From Parcubacteria group bacterium Gr01-1014_29 (GTDB taxonomy: Bacteria > Patescibacteriota > Minisyncoccia > Ryanbacterales > 2-02-FULL-48-12): 54,487 nt of DNA. A program made the position numbers and the translations under genes. Positions within the stretch are counted from its first letter, which is position 1. Every line of letters begins with the position of its first letter. The DNA is taken from assembly GCA_007376195.1 (NCBI GenBank), contig VMFT01000001.1, positions 1 to 54,487 on the forward strand, given 5' to 3'. Below, piece by piece: positions 1-7,994 of this stretch. The notes under the pieces were generated by a model. The model worked only from the letters and a program-made list of their open reading frames with translations. It was not told the origin of the DNA and ran no database searches.

Positions 1-15
1 ACAGGCAGGAATGCC

Positions 16-2496
16 TTAATGAGCATAACCAAAATGATTAATGCCATCAGCCACTTTTTCATACAATACCTCCGTTGGGGTTTGATTGTTGTGTTTTTCG
101 TACAAACGCGCAAGCTGGGGAAGTGTGAAGTTTACGCTCCACCAGCGGCACGCCGCAAGCGACAGGCAAGCAAGAAACCCCAAATGCCACACGGGGTTGA
201 AACTGCTCAACATGAGCAGTGACAAAATAAGCACGTTTCCCATGCAGTCTATATTAACTGCTTTTCCTCGCGTACGGAGAGCACAAGCCGCTACATCTTT
301 TGCATCCAGCGCACCTATCTCGGCGCGTTGTCTCAACACAGAAAAAAATTCCTGCGCCGGGTACACATTCGCGTCCGCTGCCGCACCTATGACCACCGGA
401 ATGATTGCCGCTGTTGCTATATTTAATGGAATTTCAAAGATCCCCATAATCATAATAACAACACCGCTCACAAAGAGGAATGCCTGTGAGATTACAAACC
501 CGCCTTGAAACGCTGGAATGTGCATGCATTCTTTGCGTGTCATCCACGAGTAGTAAAGAAACACAGCAATGAGTGAGGAAATAAGCACCCACGGCGCGTT
601 TGCCGAGACAATCATCGCAAGCGGGGGATAGTGCAACATTTCACCAAAGAGAGAGATTTTTAGCCACGGGTGCGCGGCTTGAAACTTCTCTATAAGCGCC
701 TGAATCTCTGCTGTTGCGGAATTAATTCCATGCGCATTGTCCATAGGGTGATCCGCAAATATCACCAATGCATTTTTCCATTCGGTCCATTGGGCAAGCC
801 GAGACTGTTTGGCGCCTTCACGCGTAAGAGAAACTGCTTCGGCGTAAGAAACTGCCAAACCGTCATCTCGCGCCATCTCAAACTCAATCTGTTTGATGCT
901 TGATGCCACATTGCCAACATCTTCCACCTGTTGCAGTTCGCTGATAAATGAGCGAGCAACAGAATAAAACTTCTCATTGTTCAACAAGGGATCTTCTTCT
1001 GTTTTTTTGTCCTCAAGCATAACAGGAATCACGTCTAGCCGTCCTAATGCCGCCATTCGCTGTAACATGGTTTTTGCATGTGTGGTACCCAAAAACTCCA
1101 ATTGCCGTGAATTGGTGTCTATGTGGCCGCCAAGCGCAAGCGCACAAGATACCAGCGCAGGAACCAAGAGCATCATATAGATGCTCATTGGATTTCTGTC
1201 TACACGCTTTCTGTTTTGCAGAACTTTGCGCTCTAACATGCGTTCGTGCAGGCGTTCAAACCAGCAGGAAATACCGACAATCCATTTCGGCGTGTTCCAT
1301 CCGCGCTGTACGAAAAAGAAATAGAACGCGGAAAGAAATAATCGCTGAACAACCCACGCCCACAAACTTCCTACCACCAGCACGGCATCCATCACAATGG
1401 CAGTCCAGAGCGACTGATACAAAAATCCGAAAATAAGGAAACAGAAAATAGTAAGCCGGAATATGTAGTTGATGGATTTGCGTACTGAGGTCACAACCAC
1501 GTTCTGCCATTCGTCATATGTATCGACACCCTCCTGGCGCTTTATTTCTTCCATAATTTGCGCGTTGAAGGATATGGAAGCTATAAGAACACCGCCTACC
1601 AATGTTGGCAGAAGAAACACGGAATAGTGCATACCAACGAGCGCGAGCGGCCAGATGGTGGCAATGGTGGCAAGAAACGCAAACAGGGTAGCGGTCCACA
1701 CCACAAGCGCATATTCCGCTTTCCGGAATACGATGAAAAGAAATGGGAGCAGAAGCAACATATACCCGCTTGTAATTTTTATGTCCACATCCACAAAAAA
1801 CGCCCAGGTAATAAGTGACTCAGTAACGGATAAACTGCCCACCAAAATTTCCGGCCATCCTTCTTCACGGTACGGCACAAAATCCGTATCCAGATAGTCG
1901 CCTACTATGTTAAACACCGGGTGTTTAACATAGTAGCGCCGCTGAATCACGCGCCGCAACTCGCGGATGGCGCCCAGGGTATTCATGCCAGCCGGATAGC
2001 CCGCCATAATTACGGCATAGTGGAAGTTTTTACTTACAAACGTTCCATATACTGCCGCGTTTTTCCGCACTTCTTCTTTCCATGTCTCCACAGAAAAATG
2101 TTCATCCACGCTCAACATCGGTGGAATATACGAGCTCCACATTTCCATCTTCTCGCCCCAACTTTCGTCCCACGACCTAACCTGATACTTCTCAAGCGAT
2201 GTGACTTTCCACTGCGGCAAGTGCGCGCTGATATAACCGGCATACGCTTGCACAAAAAGAAGATCGTCTTTTGTAAGTGCGTGATTAAAATTGAGTATAA
2301 TGGGAATGGGAGTTGGGATGGTGTATCCCAGCTCGTTCTTTACGTGTTTAATACCGGGAAGCTCCTCCCATAAAGCATCCTGAAGAGGCCCGATGGCCGT
2401 TACATGCGTTTGTATAATTGCATATACCAGAATGGGCAGAAAGGCAAGAACAAGAATAATCCGCCTCCAGAGAATACCGAACAATCGTGTCAGCAT
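16..2496 (-). CDS. RND-superfamily (MMPL-type) membrane exporter
   Basis: An 826-residue integral membrane protein. A signal-anchor helix (about residues 11-28) is followed by a large extracytoplasmic domain, a block of hydrophobic helices from about 230 to 400, a second soluble domain, and a final helix block. This duplicated 6-TM plus loop layout is that of the predicted RND exporters (COG1033/MMPL). The C-terminal block carries GAAADANVYPAQEFF, at the position of the charged helix used for proton coupling. The substrate cannot be told; the family exports lipids or hydrophobic compounds. The gene is complete and transcribed away from the next gene. Purine-rich GGGGGG lies about 6 bases before the ATG. 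A 35-bp perfect palindrome at 1902-1936 lies within the coding sequence and encodes part of YYVKHPVFNIV. Confidence 0.8.
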   Translation of the reverse strand: MLTRLFGILWRRIILVLAFLPILVYAIIQTHVTAIGPLQDALWEELPGIKHVKNELGYTIPTPIPIILNFNHALTKDDLLFVQAYAGYISAHLPQWKVTSLEKYQVRSWDESWGEKMEMWSSYIPPMLSVDEHFSVETWKEEVRKNAAVYGTFVSKNFHYAVIMAGYPAGMNTLGAIRELRRVIQRRYYVKHPVFNIVGDYLDTDFVPYREEGWPEILVGSLSVTESLITWAFFVDVDIKITSGYMLLLLPFLFIVFRKAEYALVVWTATLFAFLATIATIWPLALVGMHYSVFLLPTLVGGVLIASISFNAQIMEEIKRQEGVDTYDEWQNVVVTSVRKSINYIFRLTIFCFLIFGFLYQSLWTAIVMDAVLVVGSLWAWVVQRLFLSAFYFFFVQRGWNTPKWIVGISCWFERLHERMLERKVLQNRKRVDRNPMSIYMMLLVPALVSCALALGGHIDTNSRQLEFLGTTHAKTMLQRMAALGRLDVIPVMLEDKKTEEDPLLNNEKFYSVARSFISELQQVEDVGNVASSIKQIEFEMARDDGLAVSYAEAVSLTREGAKQSRLAQWTEWKNALVIFADHPMDNAHGINSATAEIQALIEKFQAAHPWLKISLFGEMLHYPPLAMIVSANAPWVLISSLIAVFLYYSWMTRKECMHIPAFQGGFVISQAFLFVSGVVIMIMGIFEIPLNIATAAIIPVVIGAAADANVYPAQEFFSVLRQRAEIGALDAKDVAACALRTRGKAVNIDCMGNVLILSLLMLSSFNPVWHLGFLACLSLAACRWWSVNFTLPQLARLYEKHNNQTPTEVLYEKVADGINHFGYAH
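1902..1936. repeat. 35-bp perfect palindrome inside the RND exporter gene
   Basis: Two 17-base arms (left arm CTACTATGTTAAACACC) flank a single G. The core TATGTTAAACACC recurs with its own inverted partner at 34611-34637 in an intergenic region. It is in frame with the host gene and does not break it. Confidence 0.85.
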
Positions 2497-2626
2497 GGTT
2501 TACCCCCCTTTTTGTGTTGTCAAATAACAGAAAATTTATACCATAAAACATACTTTTTTGCAAGTTTTGTGCAATGTCCGACTTTGCACAGTTTACATAT
2601 ATTTATCCACACAATACTAACTTTGC

Positions 2627-2655
2627 TTTCAAAATTATTAAGAATGTGGTATAAT
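2627..2655 (+). promoter_or_regulatory. Promoter with -10 eight bases before the ATG at 2664
   Basis: TATAAT at 2650-2655 has the extended-10 TG (TGGTATAAT). A weak -35 (TTTCAA, 2627-2632) lies 17 bases upstream. Only 8 bases separate the -10 from the ATG at 2664, so transcription should start at or next to the start codon. Confidence 0.6.
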
Positions 2656-2663
2656 AGAAAAGT

Positions 2664-3395
2664 ATGGAAACAGCTGTAGTAGCCAATTTTAAGGAAAAAT
2701 TTCAAACCCCGCCGCCTCTTTGGTTTAAAGATATAAAACAAGAGGCATATAAACGCATCACAGAGGCACCCTTTGCCCAAGCATGTCGACAGGGAGACAA
2801 AGAAGTAATGAAGAAGCTGATAGTTAGTTTGTGGCCTTTTGTGGATATATTTCCGCGACTTGTAAGACGTGGATACATTCGCCTCATGAGCCCAGCAATG
2901 TACTTTCGATATGGGATTCTTACTATGTTGTCACTTAACTACCGCAGCATTGTCTTTTTGGGGAGCATTGAACAAGATGAAAAAAGCCATCGTGCTCTCT
3001 GGCTTGACTCTGGTTTGGCGCTTGAGTTGCAGTATCCAGCAAGCTACAAACCCACTACACCGCAAACACAAGCGTGGATAGATGAAGTGGCAAAAAAAAC
3101 GAACCCATCCGAGATGTTTCTCGCATTTGTCGCCATTGAATTTATCGCTGAATCAGTGAGTAAAAACTTCATTGTGTCGGAACATTTTAAAAAAGCTTTT
3201 GGAAACTCGAAATCGGGACTCGGATGGTTCACTGTACACACGATAGATCATGAGGATGTATCCCATGAGAACCTTGAACTCCACTTAGCATGCGCTTTTC
3301 ATTCGCAATCGGGCACTGACATGCAGAACATGGCCGAACACACCATCATGGGTGTTATTCACAAGTTCCTTATAGCAGCAAATGCTTGCGGATAG
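2664..3395 (+). CDS. Haem-oxygenase-fold (TenA/PqqC/CADD-like) candidate metalloprotein
   Basis: A 243-residue soluble, mostly helical protein. It has the spaced acidic/His pattern of haem-oxygenase-like dimetal oxidases: E106-x2-H109 (EKSH), E159 (FVAIEFIAE), and a His/Asp cluster at 192-201 (HTIDHEDVSH). Known members of the fold include UndA, SznF and chlamydial CADD, which use two irons to activate oxygen. The last cluster does not match the classic H-x3-D-x2-H spacing exactly, so metal binding is inferred. The gene is probably leaderless (TATAAT 8 bases before ATG) and is followed 47 bases later by a histidine kinase. Alternatives are a TenA-type hydrolase or a non-catalytic helical bundle. 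The product is not identifiable. Confidence 0.5.
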   Translation: METAVVANFKEKFQTPPPLWFKDIKQEAYKRITEAPFAQACRQGDKEVMKKLIVSLWPFVDIFPRLVRRGYIRLMSPAMYFRYGILTMLSLNYRSIVFLGSIEQDEKSHRALWLDSGLALELQYPASYKPTTPQTQAWIDEVAKKTNPSEMFLAFVAIEFIAESVSKNFIVSEHFKKAFGNSKSGLGWFTVHTIDHEDVSHENLELHLACAFHSQSGTDMQNMAEHTIMGVIHKFLIAANACG

Positions 3396-3442
3396 CTCGC
3401 ACACATCTTGTTCGTTCCGAAACATTTATACAAAGATCGCCA

Positions 3443-5062
3443 ATGACGCCCATCAATATCGTTGCGCTTACGACTACGGCTGTCTACCTCATGCTCGGAG
3501 GTATTATTTATATTCACAGCCGGCGTAATATAAGTGAAAACTTTTTCGCGTTGATGTCTCTCAGTCTTACCACATGGGGTATCGCAACATTTTTGATTGT
3601 ATCTCCCTCACTTTCAGGTACTTTTTTTCAGATTGGGGCGTACGCGCACTACATAGCAGGTAATCTGGTATTTCTGTGCCTCTTTTGGTTTGCCCTGTAT
3701 TTTCCGGAACGGAACATAAAATCTCTCGCGATACCCATCCTTATAACACTTGTTGACGGCGCTTTTTTTATTGCCATAATCGCAACTGATTTCTTCTTTT
3801 CATCATTTGCCATCTTTTCTCCACTTGAAAAACAGATATCGTTTCATACAGGCAATTATATCCTCTATACTCTCTACATACTATTTCTCTTCGTGACTGC
3901 GGAAGTAATTCTTCTCAAAAAATATAAAACACGGGTGGATGCCAACAAGACTCCTATTTTATACATGTTTCTTGGTACCACCATCGCAAGTACTCCAGCG
4001 CTTTTTTCGAATTTAATTCTGCCAGGTCTTGGATATTTTTCTTTATTTTCCATTGGACCCATATTTGGCATAGTGTTTATAGTTACTATCGCGTATGCGA
4101 TTTTTAAGCACAACTTACTTAATGTAAAAATAATAGCTACAGAGTTTTTTGTGAGTCTTATTATTCTTATACTTATCATTGAAGTATTGTCGGCAAGTTC
4201 CATTTCTGAATTTTTATTAAAAACCGTTACGCTAGCCGCAGTATCCCTTCTTGGTTATCTCATAATCCGAAGCGTGTTAAAAGAAGTAGAGATCCGTCAA
4301 CAAATTGAACAACTTGCCGGAGAACTTAAAACAGCAAACAAAGAACTTGGGAGGATCAGCCAAGCGAAATCAGATTTTATTTCCATGGCATCCCACCAGT
4401 TGAAAACCCCGCTTTCTATTATAAAAGGATATATTTCCATGACGCTGGAAGGAAGTTTTGGCAATCTTTCAAAAAAAATAACCGACCAATTGCAAAAAGT
4501 ATATATATCAAACGAGCGTTTGATAGCGCTGGTGGACGACTTGTTGAATCTATCCCGCGTGGAAGAAGGACGCATGAAGTACGATTTTTCAGAAGAACAT
4601 ATCGCTGATATTGTGCAGCAAATTGTGGATGAAGTGCAGATGCCAGCCCAAAGAAAAAAACTGCGGCTTATTTGGGAACGTCCCGCGGAAAAATTATACG
4701 CGCGCGTGGATCTTAACAAAATGCGTAATGTTATTTTTAATCTGGTTGACAATGCCATCAAATATACCGACGTGGGTGCGGTTACTATCACCGTACTGCA
4801 GCACGATCAGTCCTTGCATATCGCTGTTTCTGACACAGGAAGAGGCATATCGTCACAACAGATTAAAAAACTCTTTACAAAATTTACGCGCGTTCTTGAG
4901 GGAAGCGGCAGGCTTACCACATCTGGTTTCGGATTAGGCCTGTATGTGGCACGGCTGATTGTAGAGGAACACAAGGGCCGCATTTGGGCAGAGTCAGCGG
5001 GCCTTGGAAAAGGCAGTACATTTGTGTTGGAATTGCCGATCGTGGAACATACCAAAAAATGA
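3443..5062 (+). CDS. Membrane sensor histidine kinase (7TM-HisKA-HATPase)
   Basis: A 539-residue protein from the ATG at 3443; an earlier in-frame ATG at 3386 overlaps the previous gene and adds a non-hydrophobic leader, so it was not chosen. About seven hydrophobic helices (residues 1-240) resemble the HisKA-associated 7TM sensor. A coiled linker follows, then a HisKA dimerisation helix with the phospho-acceptor His at about 318 (SMASHQLKTP). The HATPase_c domain has an N box (NVIFNLVDNAIKYT), a G1 box (VSDTGRGIS) and a G2 box (GFGLGLYVAR), so it should be active. No response regulator lies beside it; the next gene is aspS. The sensed signal is unknown. Confidence 0.9.
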   Translation: MTPINIVALTTTAVYLMLGGIIYIHSRRNISENFFALMSLSLTTWGIATFLIVSPSLSGTFFQIGAYAHYIAGNLVFLCLFWFALYFPERNIKSLAIPILITLVDGAFFIAIIATDFFFSSFAIFSPLEKQISFHTGNYILYTLYILFLFVTAEVILLKKYKTRVDANKTPILYMFLGTTIASTPALFSNLILPGLGYFSLFSIGPIFGIVFIVTIAYAIFKHNLLNVKIIATEFFVSLIILILIIEVLSASSISEFLLKTVTLAAVSLLGYLIIRSVLKEVEIRQQIEQLAGELKTANKELGRISQAKSDFISMASHQLKTPLSIIKGYISMTLEGSFGNLSKKITDQLQKVYISNERLIALVDDLLNLSRVEEGRMKYDFSEEHIADIVQQIVDEVQMPAQRKKLRLIWERPAEKLYARVDLNKMRNVIFNLVDNAIKYTDVGAVTITVLQHDQSLHIAVSDTGRGISSQQIKKLFTKFTRVLEGSGRLTTSGFGLGLYVARLIVEEHKGRIWAESAGLGKGSTFVLELPIVEHTKK

Positions 5063-5144
5063 ATTATGGGACTTGAATTATGAATTATGGAAAGGTATTA
5101 TTTTCCCATGATTCATACTTCATGATTCATCCAATAATCAGCTT
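5063..5144. repeat. Intergenic inverted word repeat before aspS
   Basis: The gap holds near-repeats of TGAATTATG followed by their inverse CATGATTCA (e.g. TGAATTATGG...CCCATGATTCA), able to form an imperfect hairpin. Similar words fill the gap at 10043-10103 before the deacylase gene. Confidence 0.55.
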
Positions 5145-6563
5145 ATGAATCGCACATACACTACAGACATACCAAAACACGAAAACCAACAAGTAACATT
5201 GATGGGCTGGGTTGATGCGCGCCGCGACCACGGCAAGTTGCTTTTTATTGATCTTCGAGACCGTACCGGCTTGGCACAAGTCGTCTTTTTTGCAGGCCAA
5301 AAAGAATTGTACCAACAAGCAGACACACTGCGACCCGAATGGGTAATAAAAATTACCGGCACCGTGCAAAAACGCCCGGAAGCAATGAAAAACCCCAATC
5401 TTGCGACAGGGGAGTGGGAGCTCGGCGCGTCAAGCCTCACCATTTTTAATAAATCAGAAACACCCCCGTTTGATCTTACGGGAGACGGATACGACATTGG
5501 AGAAGAGACGCGCATGAAGTACCGCTACCTTGATTTACGCAGAGGCCGCCTGCAAAAAAATATGCGCTTGCGACACAAGATAGCCATGTTTATACGCGAA
5601 TATCTTACCGTCCGCGATTTCGTAGAAATTACCACACCTATTCTCTCAAAAACCACACCAGAAGGTGCGCGTGATTTTTTGGTGCCATCCCGTCTGCATA
5701 AAGGTAGTGTATATGCGTTGCCGCAAAGCCCCCAACAATATAAACAACTGCTTATGATTGCTGGATTTGAGCGTTATTTTCAATTTCCTCACTGTTTCCG
5801 TGATGAAGACTCGCGGGCTGATCGCGCATTTGGAGAATTTACGCAGCTTGATATAGAAATGAGTTTTGTGGAGCAAGAGGATATACTTGGGCTTACCGAG
5901 GCGCTGTTTACTGAGCTTGTAGAAACGCTGTTTCCTCATAAACGCATCAAGGAAAAGCCATGGCCGCGCCTAAGCCATAAAGAAGCAACGCAAACATATG
6001 GCACTGACAAACCAGACTTACGAGATAATAAAAACAACCCGGATGAACTTGCATTTGCTTGGATTGTTGATTTCCCGCTTTTTACGGAACAATCAGAAAA
6101 AGATTTCTTTCATGGGTCGGGAAACGCAAAATTCGCGCCGTCACATCATATGTTTACTGCCCCGCATCCCGATGACACAGCACTTCTTGATACCAACCCC
6201 CAAAAGGTGCGCGGGCTCCAGCATGATATGGTCCTTAATGGCTTTGAAGTCGGTGGCGGCAGCATACGAATTCACGATCCAGTCGTGCAGGAAAAAGTAT
6301 TTAGCCTCATTGGGTTTTCAGAAGAACAAAAAAAACAGTTCCACCACATGCTTACCGCCTTTACCTACGGCGTGCCGCCCCACGGAGGCATTGCGCCTGG
6401 GTTTGATCGTTTTTTGTATGTGCTCCTAGGCGAGCCGAACCTTCGCGAGGTTATGGCATTTCCTAAAACAGGAGACGGCCGCGACCTCATGATGGAGGCG
6501 CCTAGCTCGGCAACAGAAGAACAATTAAACGAGTTAGGAATACAAATTAAAAAACATGTATGA
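5145..6563 (+). CDS. aspS: Aspartyl-tRNA synthetase lacking the GAD insertion
   Basis: A class II synthetase charging tRNA-Asp (possibly also tRNA-Asn). It has an N-terminal OB-fold anticodon-binding domain (VTLMGWVDARRDHG), motif 2 around CFRDEDSRADRAFGEFTQLD, the bacterial AspRS signature QSPQQYKQLLM, and motif 3 at GIAPGFDRFLYVLLG. It is 472 residues long, against about 590 for typical bacterial enzymes. The difference is the GAD domain normally inserted between motifs 2 and 3: GTDKPDLRD (from about 286) runs almost directly into LAFAWIVDFPLF. Its stop overlaps the scpA start by 4 bases (ATGA). Confidence 0.95.
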   Translation: MNRTYTTDIPKHENQQVTLMGWVDARRDHGKLLFIDLRDRTGLAQVVFFAGQKELYQQADTLRPEWVIKITGTVQKRPEAMKNPNLATGEWELGASSLTIFNKSETPPFDLTGDGYDIGEETRMKYRYLDLRRGRLQKNMRLRHKIAMFIREYLTVRDFVEITTPILSKTTPEGARDFLVPSRLHKGSVYALPQSPQQYKQLLMIAGFERYFQFPHCFRDEDSRADRAFGEFTQLDIEMSFVEQEDILGLTEALFTELVETLFPHKRIKEKPWPRLSHKEATQTYGTDKPDLRDNKNNPDELAFAWIVDFPLFTEQSEKDFFHGSGNAKFAPSHHMFTAPHPDDTALLDTNPQKVRGLQHDMVLNGFEVGGGSIRIHDPVVQEKVFSLIGFSEEQKKQFHHMLTAFTYGVPPHGGIAPGFDRFLYVLLGEPNLREVMAFPKTGDGRDLMMEAPSSATEEQLNELGIQIKKHV

Positions 6564-7294
6564 CTCCTATCACCATTCGAACACCCACTTTTGAAGGCCC
6601 GCTTGAGCTCCTTCTTGATCTCATCGAAAAACAGAAACTCTCCATAAATCATGTATCACTTGCGGCTATTGCGGATACGTATGTGGCAGAAGTAAAATCG
6701 CGCGCAACGTATGCTCCCCGAGAAGTTGCGCAGTTTCTTGTCGTCGCCTCCACCCTCATGCTCATCAAATCGCGCTCACTCCTTCCAAACCTTGCTGTAT
6801 CGGACGAAGAGGAAGCAAATATACATGATCTTGAAGATCGCCTTGAAAAACTCCGCCGTATCCGCGAGCTTTCGCGCCATATCGCCGAGATCGCATCTTC
6901 CAGCAAGCGCATGTACGCGTCGAGCGCGCCCGCTCTGCCCGCTATTTTCTACCCGCCCGAGGGTATAACGTCTAACATTCTTCACAACGCCATGAAAACT
7001 ATAGTGCAGACACTTCTCTCTTTTGTAGAAAAATCTGCCACATTGCCGGAAAAAACAATTCTTCATGTCGTCTCTCTGGAAGAAAGGATTACCGAGCTCA
7101 TGCAGCGAGTGGAACAATCGCTCGCAAACTCCTTTCGGTCATTTGTTGGGTCAAAAAGAGAAAAATTAGAAATTATCATCAGCTTCCTCGCGCTTCTAGA
7201 ACTTGTAAAACAAGGGCATCTTCTGGTAGAACAGCAAGAACGGTTTGGTGATATTGCAATGCGCCGCACTTCTTTCCAAAACTCTGTTCAGTAA
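6560..7294 (+). CDS. scpA: Segregation and condensation protein A
   Basis: A 244-residue kleisin that bridges the heads of SMC in the bacterial condensin complex. The N-terminal signature is clear: TPTFEGPLELLLDLIEKQKL, then a helical segment with FLVVASTLMLIKSRSLLP. The C-terminal winged helix ends in FLALLELVKQGHLLVEQ. It starts within the aspS stop codon (ATGA), so the two are translationally coupled. scpB follows after a 138-base gap containing a large hairpin, whose left arm includes the scpA stop codon. Confidence 0.93.
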   Translation: MTPITIRTPTFEGPLELLLDLIEKQKLSINHVSLAAIADTYVAEVKSRATYAPREVAQFLVVASTLMLIKSRSLLPNLAVSDEEEANIHDLEDRLEKLRRIRELSRHIAEIASSSKRMYASSAPALPAIFYPPEGITSNILHNAMKTIVQTLLSFVEKSATLPEKTILHVVSLEERITELMQRVEQSLANSFRSFVGSKREKLEIIISFLALLELVKQGHLLVEQQERFGDIAMRRTSFQNSVQ

Positions 7295-7380
7295 GGAAAT
7301 ACAAAAGTTTTTTCGAAAAGTCTGGCCGAGCGAAGCGAGGAGAACCGAGGACTTTTTGAAAAGCTCTTTTGTATTTCCTT
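7293..7380. repeat. 88-bp inverted repeat between scpA and scpB
   Basis: The outer arms are perfect: AAGGAAATACAAAAG at 7293-7307 and its reverse complement ending at 7380. Inner arms (TTTTTCGAAAAGTC and GACTTTTTGAAAAG) extend the stem. The loop holds GCCGAGCGAAGCGAGGAG; a related CCGAGTGAAGCGAGGGG occurs at 39061. It may act as a terminator or mRNA-stability hairpin, or be a small mobile repeat. Confidence 0.8.
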
Positions 7381-7398
7381 GTCCGAGGTAAGATGGGG

Positions 7399-7425
7399 TT
7401 GAAGTGGTTACAGTTATGCTATACT
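7399..7425 (+). promoter_or_regulatory. scpB promoter, predicted leaderless
   Basis: Extended -10 TGCTATACT (hexamer 7420-7425) lies 7 bases before the scpB ATG at 7433. TTGAAG at 7399-7404 may act as a -35, at a short 15-base spacing. Confidence 0.55.
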
Positions 7426-7432
7426 GACTTAT

Positions 7433-7987
7433 ATGGATTCTCATGACAATCTAGCGGCAGTCATTGAGGCTCTTTTGTTTGTCGCAGGTGAGCCAATACC
7501 CATCGACAAACTTGCGGAGTTAAGCAGCTCAAGCGCTGCCGAAGTACAAAGAGCTGTGCAAAAGCTGCAAGAGGCGGCCTCCATGCGCGGTGGTATTCGT
7601 GTGTTGGAGCATGACCATACGATTTCGCTGGTTACCGCGCCACATCTTGCGCCGTATGTGGAAAAACTTATTAAAGAAGAAATTTTGGGCGACCTTTCAA
7701 AAGCGTCGCTCGAAACACTGACTGTCATTGCCTACCACCATCCCCTATCACGTCCAGAAATAGACTATATCCGTGGCGTTAATTCATCATTTACGCTTCG
7801 TAATTTAATGGCGCGGGGTCTCGTAGAACGCATGGAAGCCCGCCATGGACGAAGCCACACATACCAGCCGACTGTTGAATTCATGAAATATCTTGGACTT
7901 TCATCATTCAGCGATTTGCCTGAATATAATGTCATACGGCGAGATATCGCAAAAGGAATTGAAAAAGTATTGGAAAACGAAGCATAA
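7433..7987 (+). CDS. scpB: Segregation and condensation protein B
   Basis: A 184-residue partner of ScpA and SMC, made of two winged-helix domains. The family signatures are plain: AAVIEALLFVAGEPIPIDKLAEL at the N terminus (broken here for length: EALLFVAGEPIP), then SLETLTVIAYHHPLSRPEID and IRGVNSSFTLRNLMARGLVE. The ATG at 7433 lies 7 bases after a TATACT -10 box, so it probably has its own leaderless mRNA despite following scpA. Confidence 0.93.
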   Translation: MDSHDNLAAVIEALLFVAGEPIPIDKLAELSSSSAAEVQRAVQKLQEAASMRGGIRVLEHDHTISLVTAPHLAPYVEKLIKEEILGDLSKASLETLTVIAYHHPLSRPEIDYIRGVNSSFTLRNLMARGLVERMEARHGRSHTYQPTVEFMKYLGLSSFSDLPEYNVIRRDIAKGIEKVLENEA

Positions 7988-7994
7988 TAATGCT

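Noticed and set aside
16-2496. SecDF rather than RND exporter
   Set aside because: The two-block layout is similar, but the SecD/SecF signature sequences are absent and the large loops fit COG1033/MMPL proteins.
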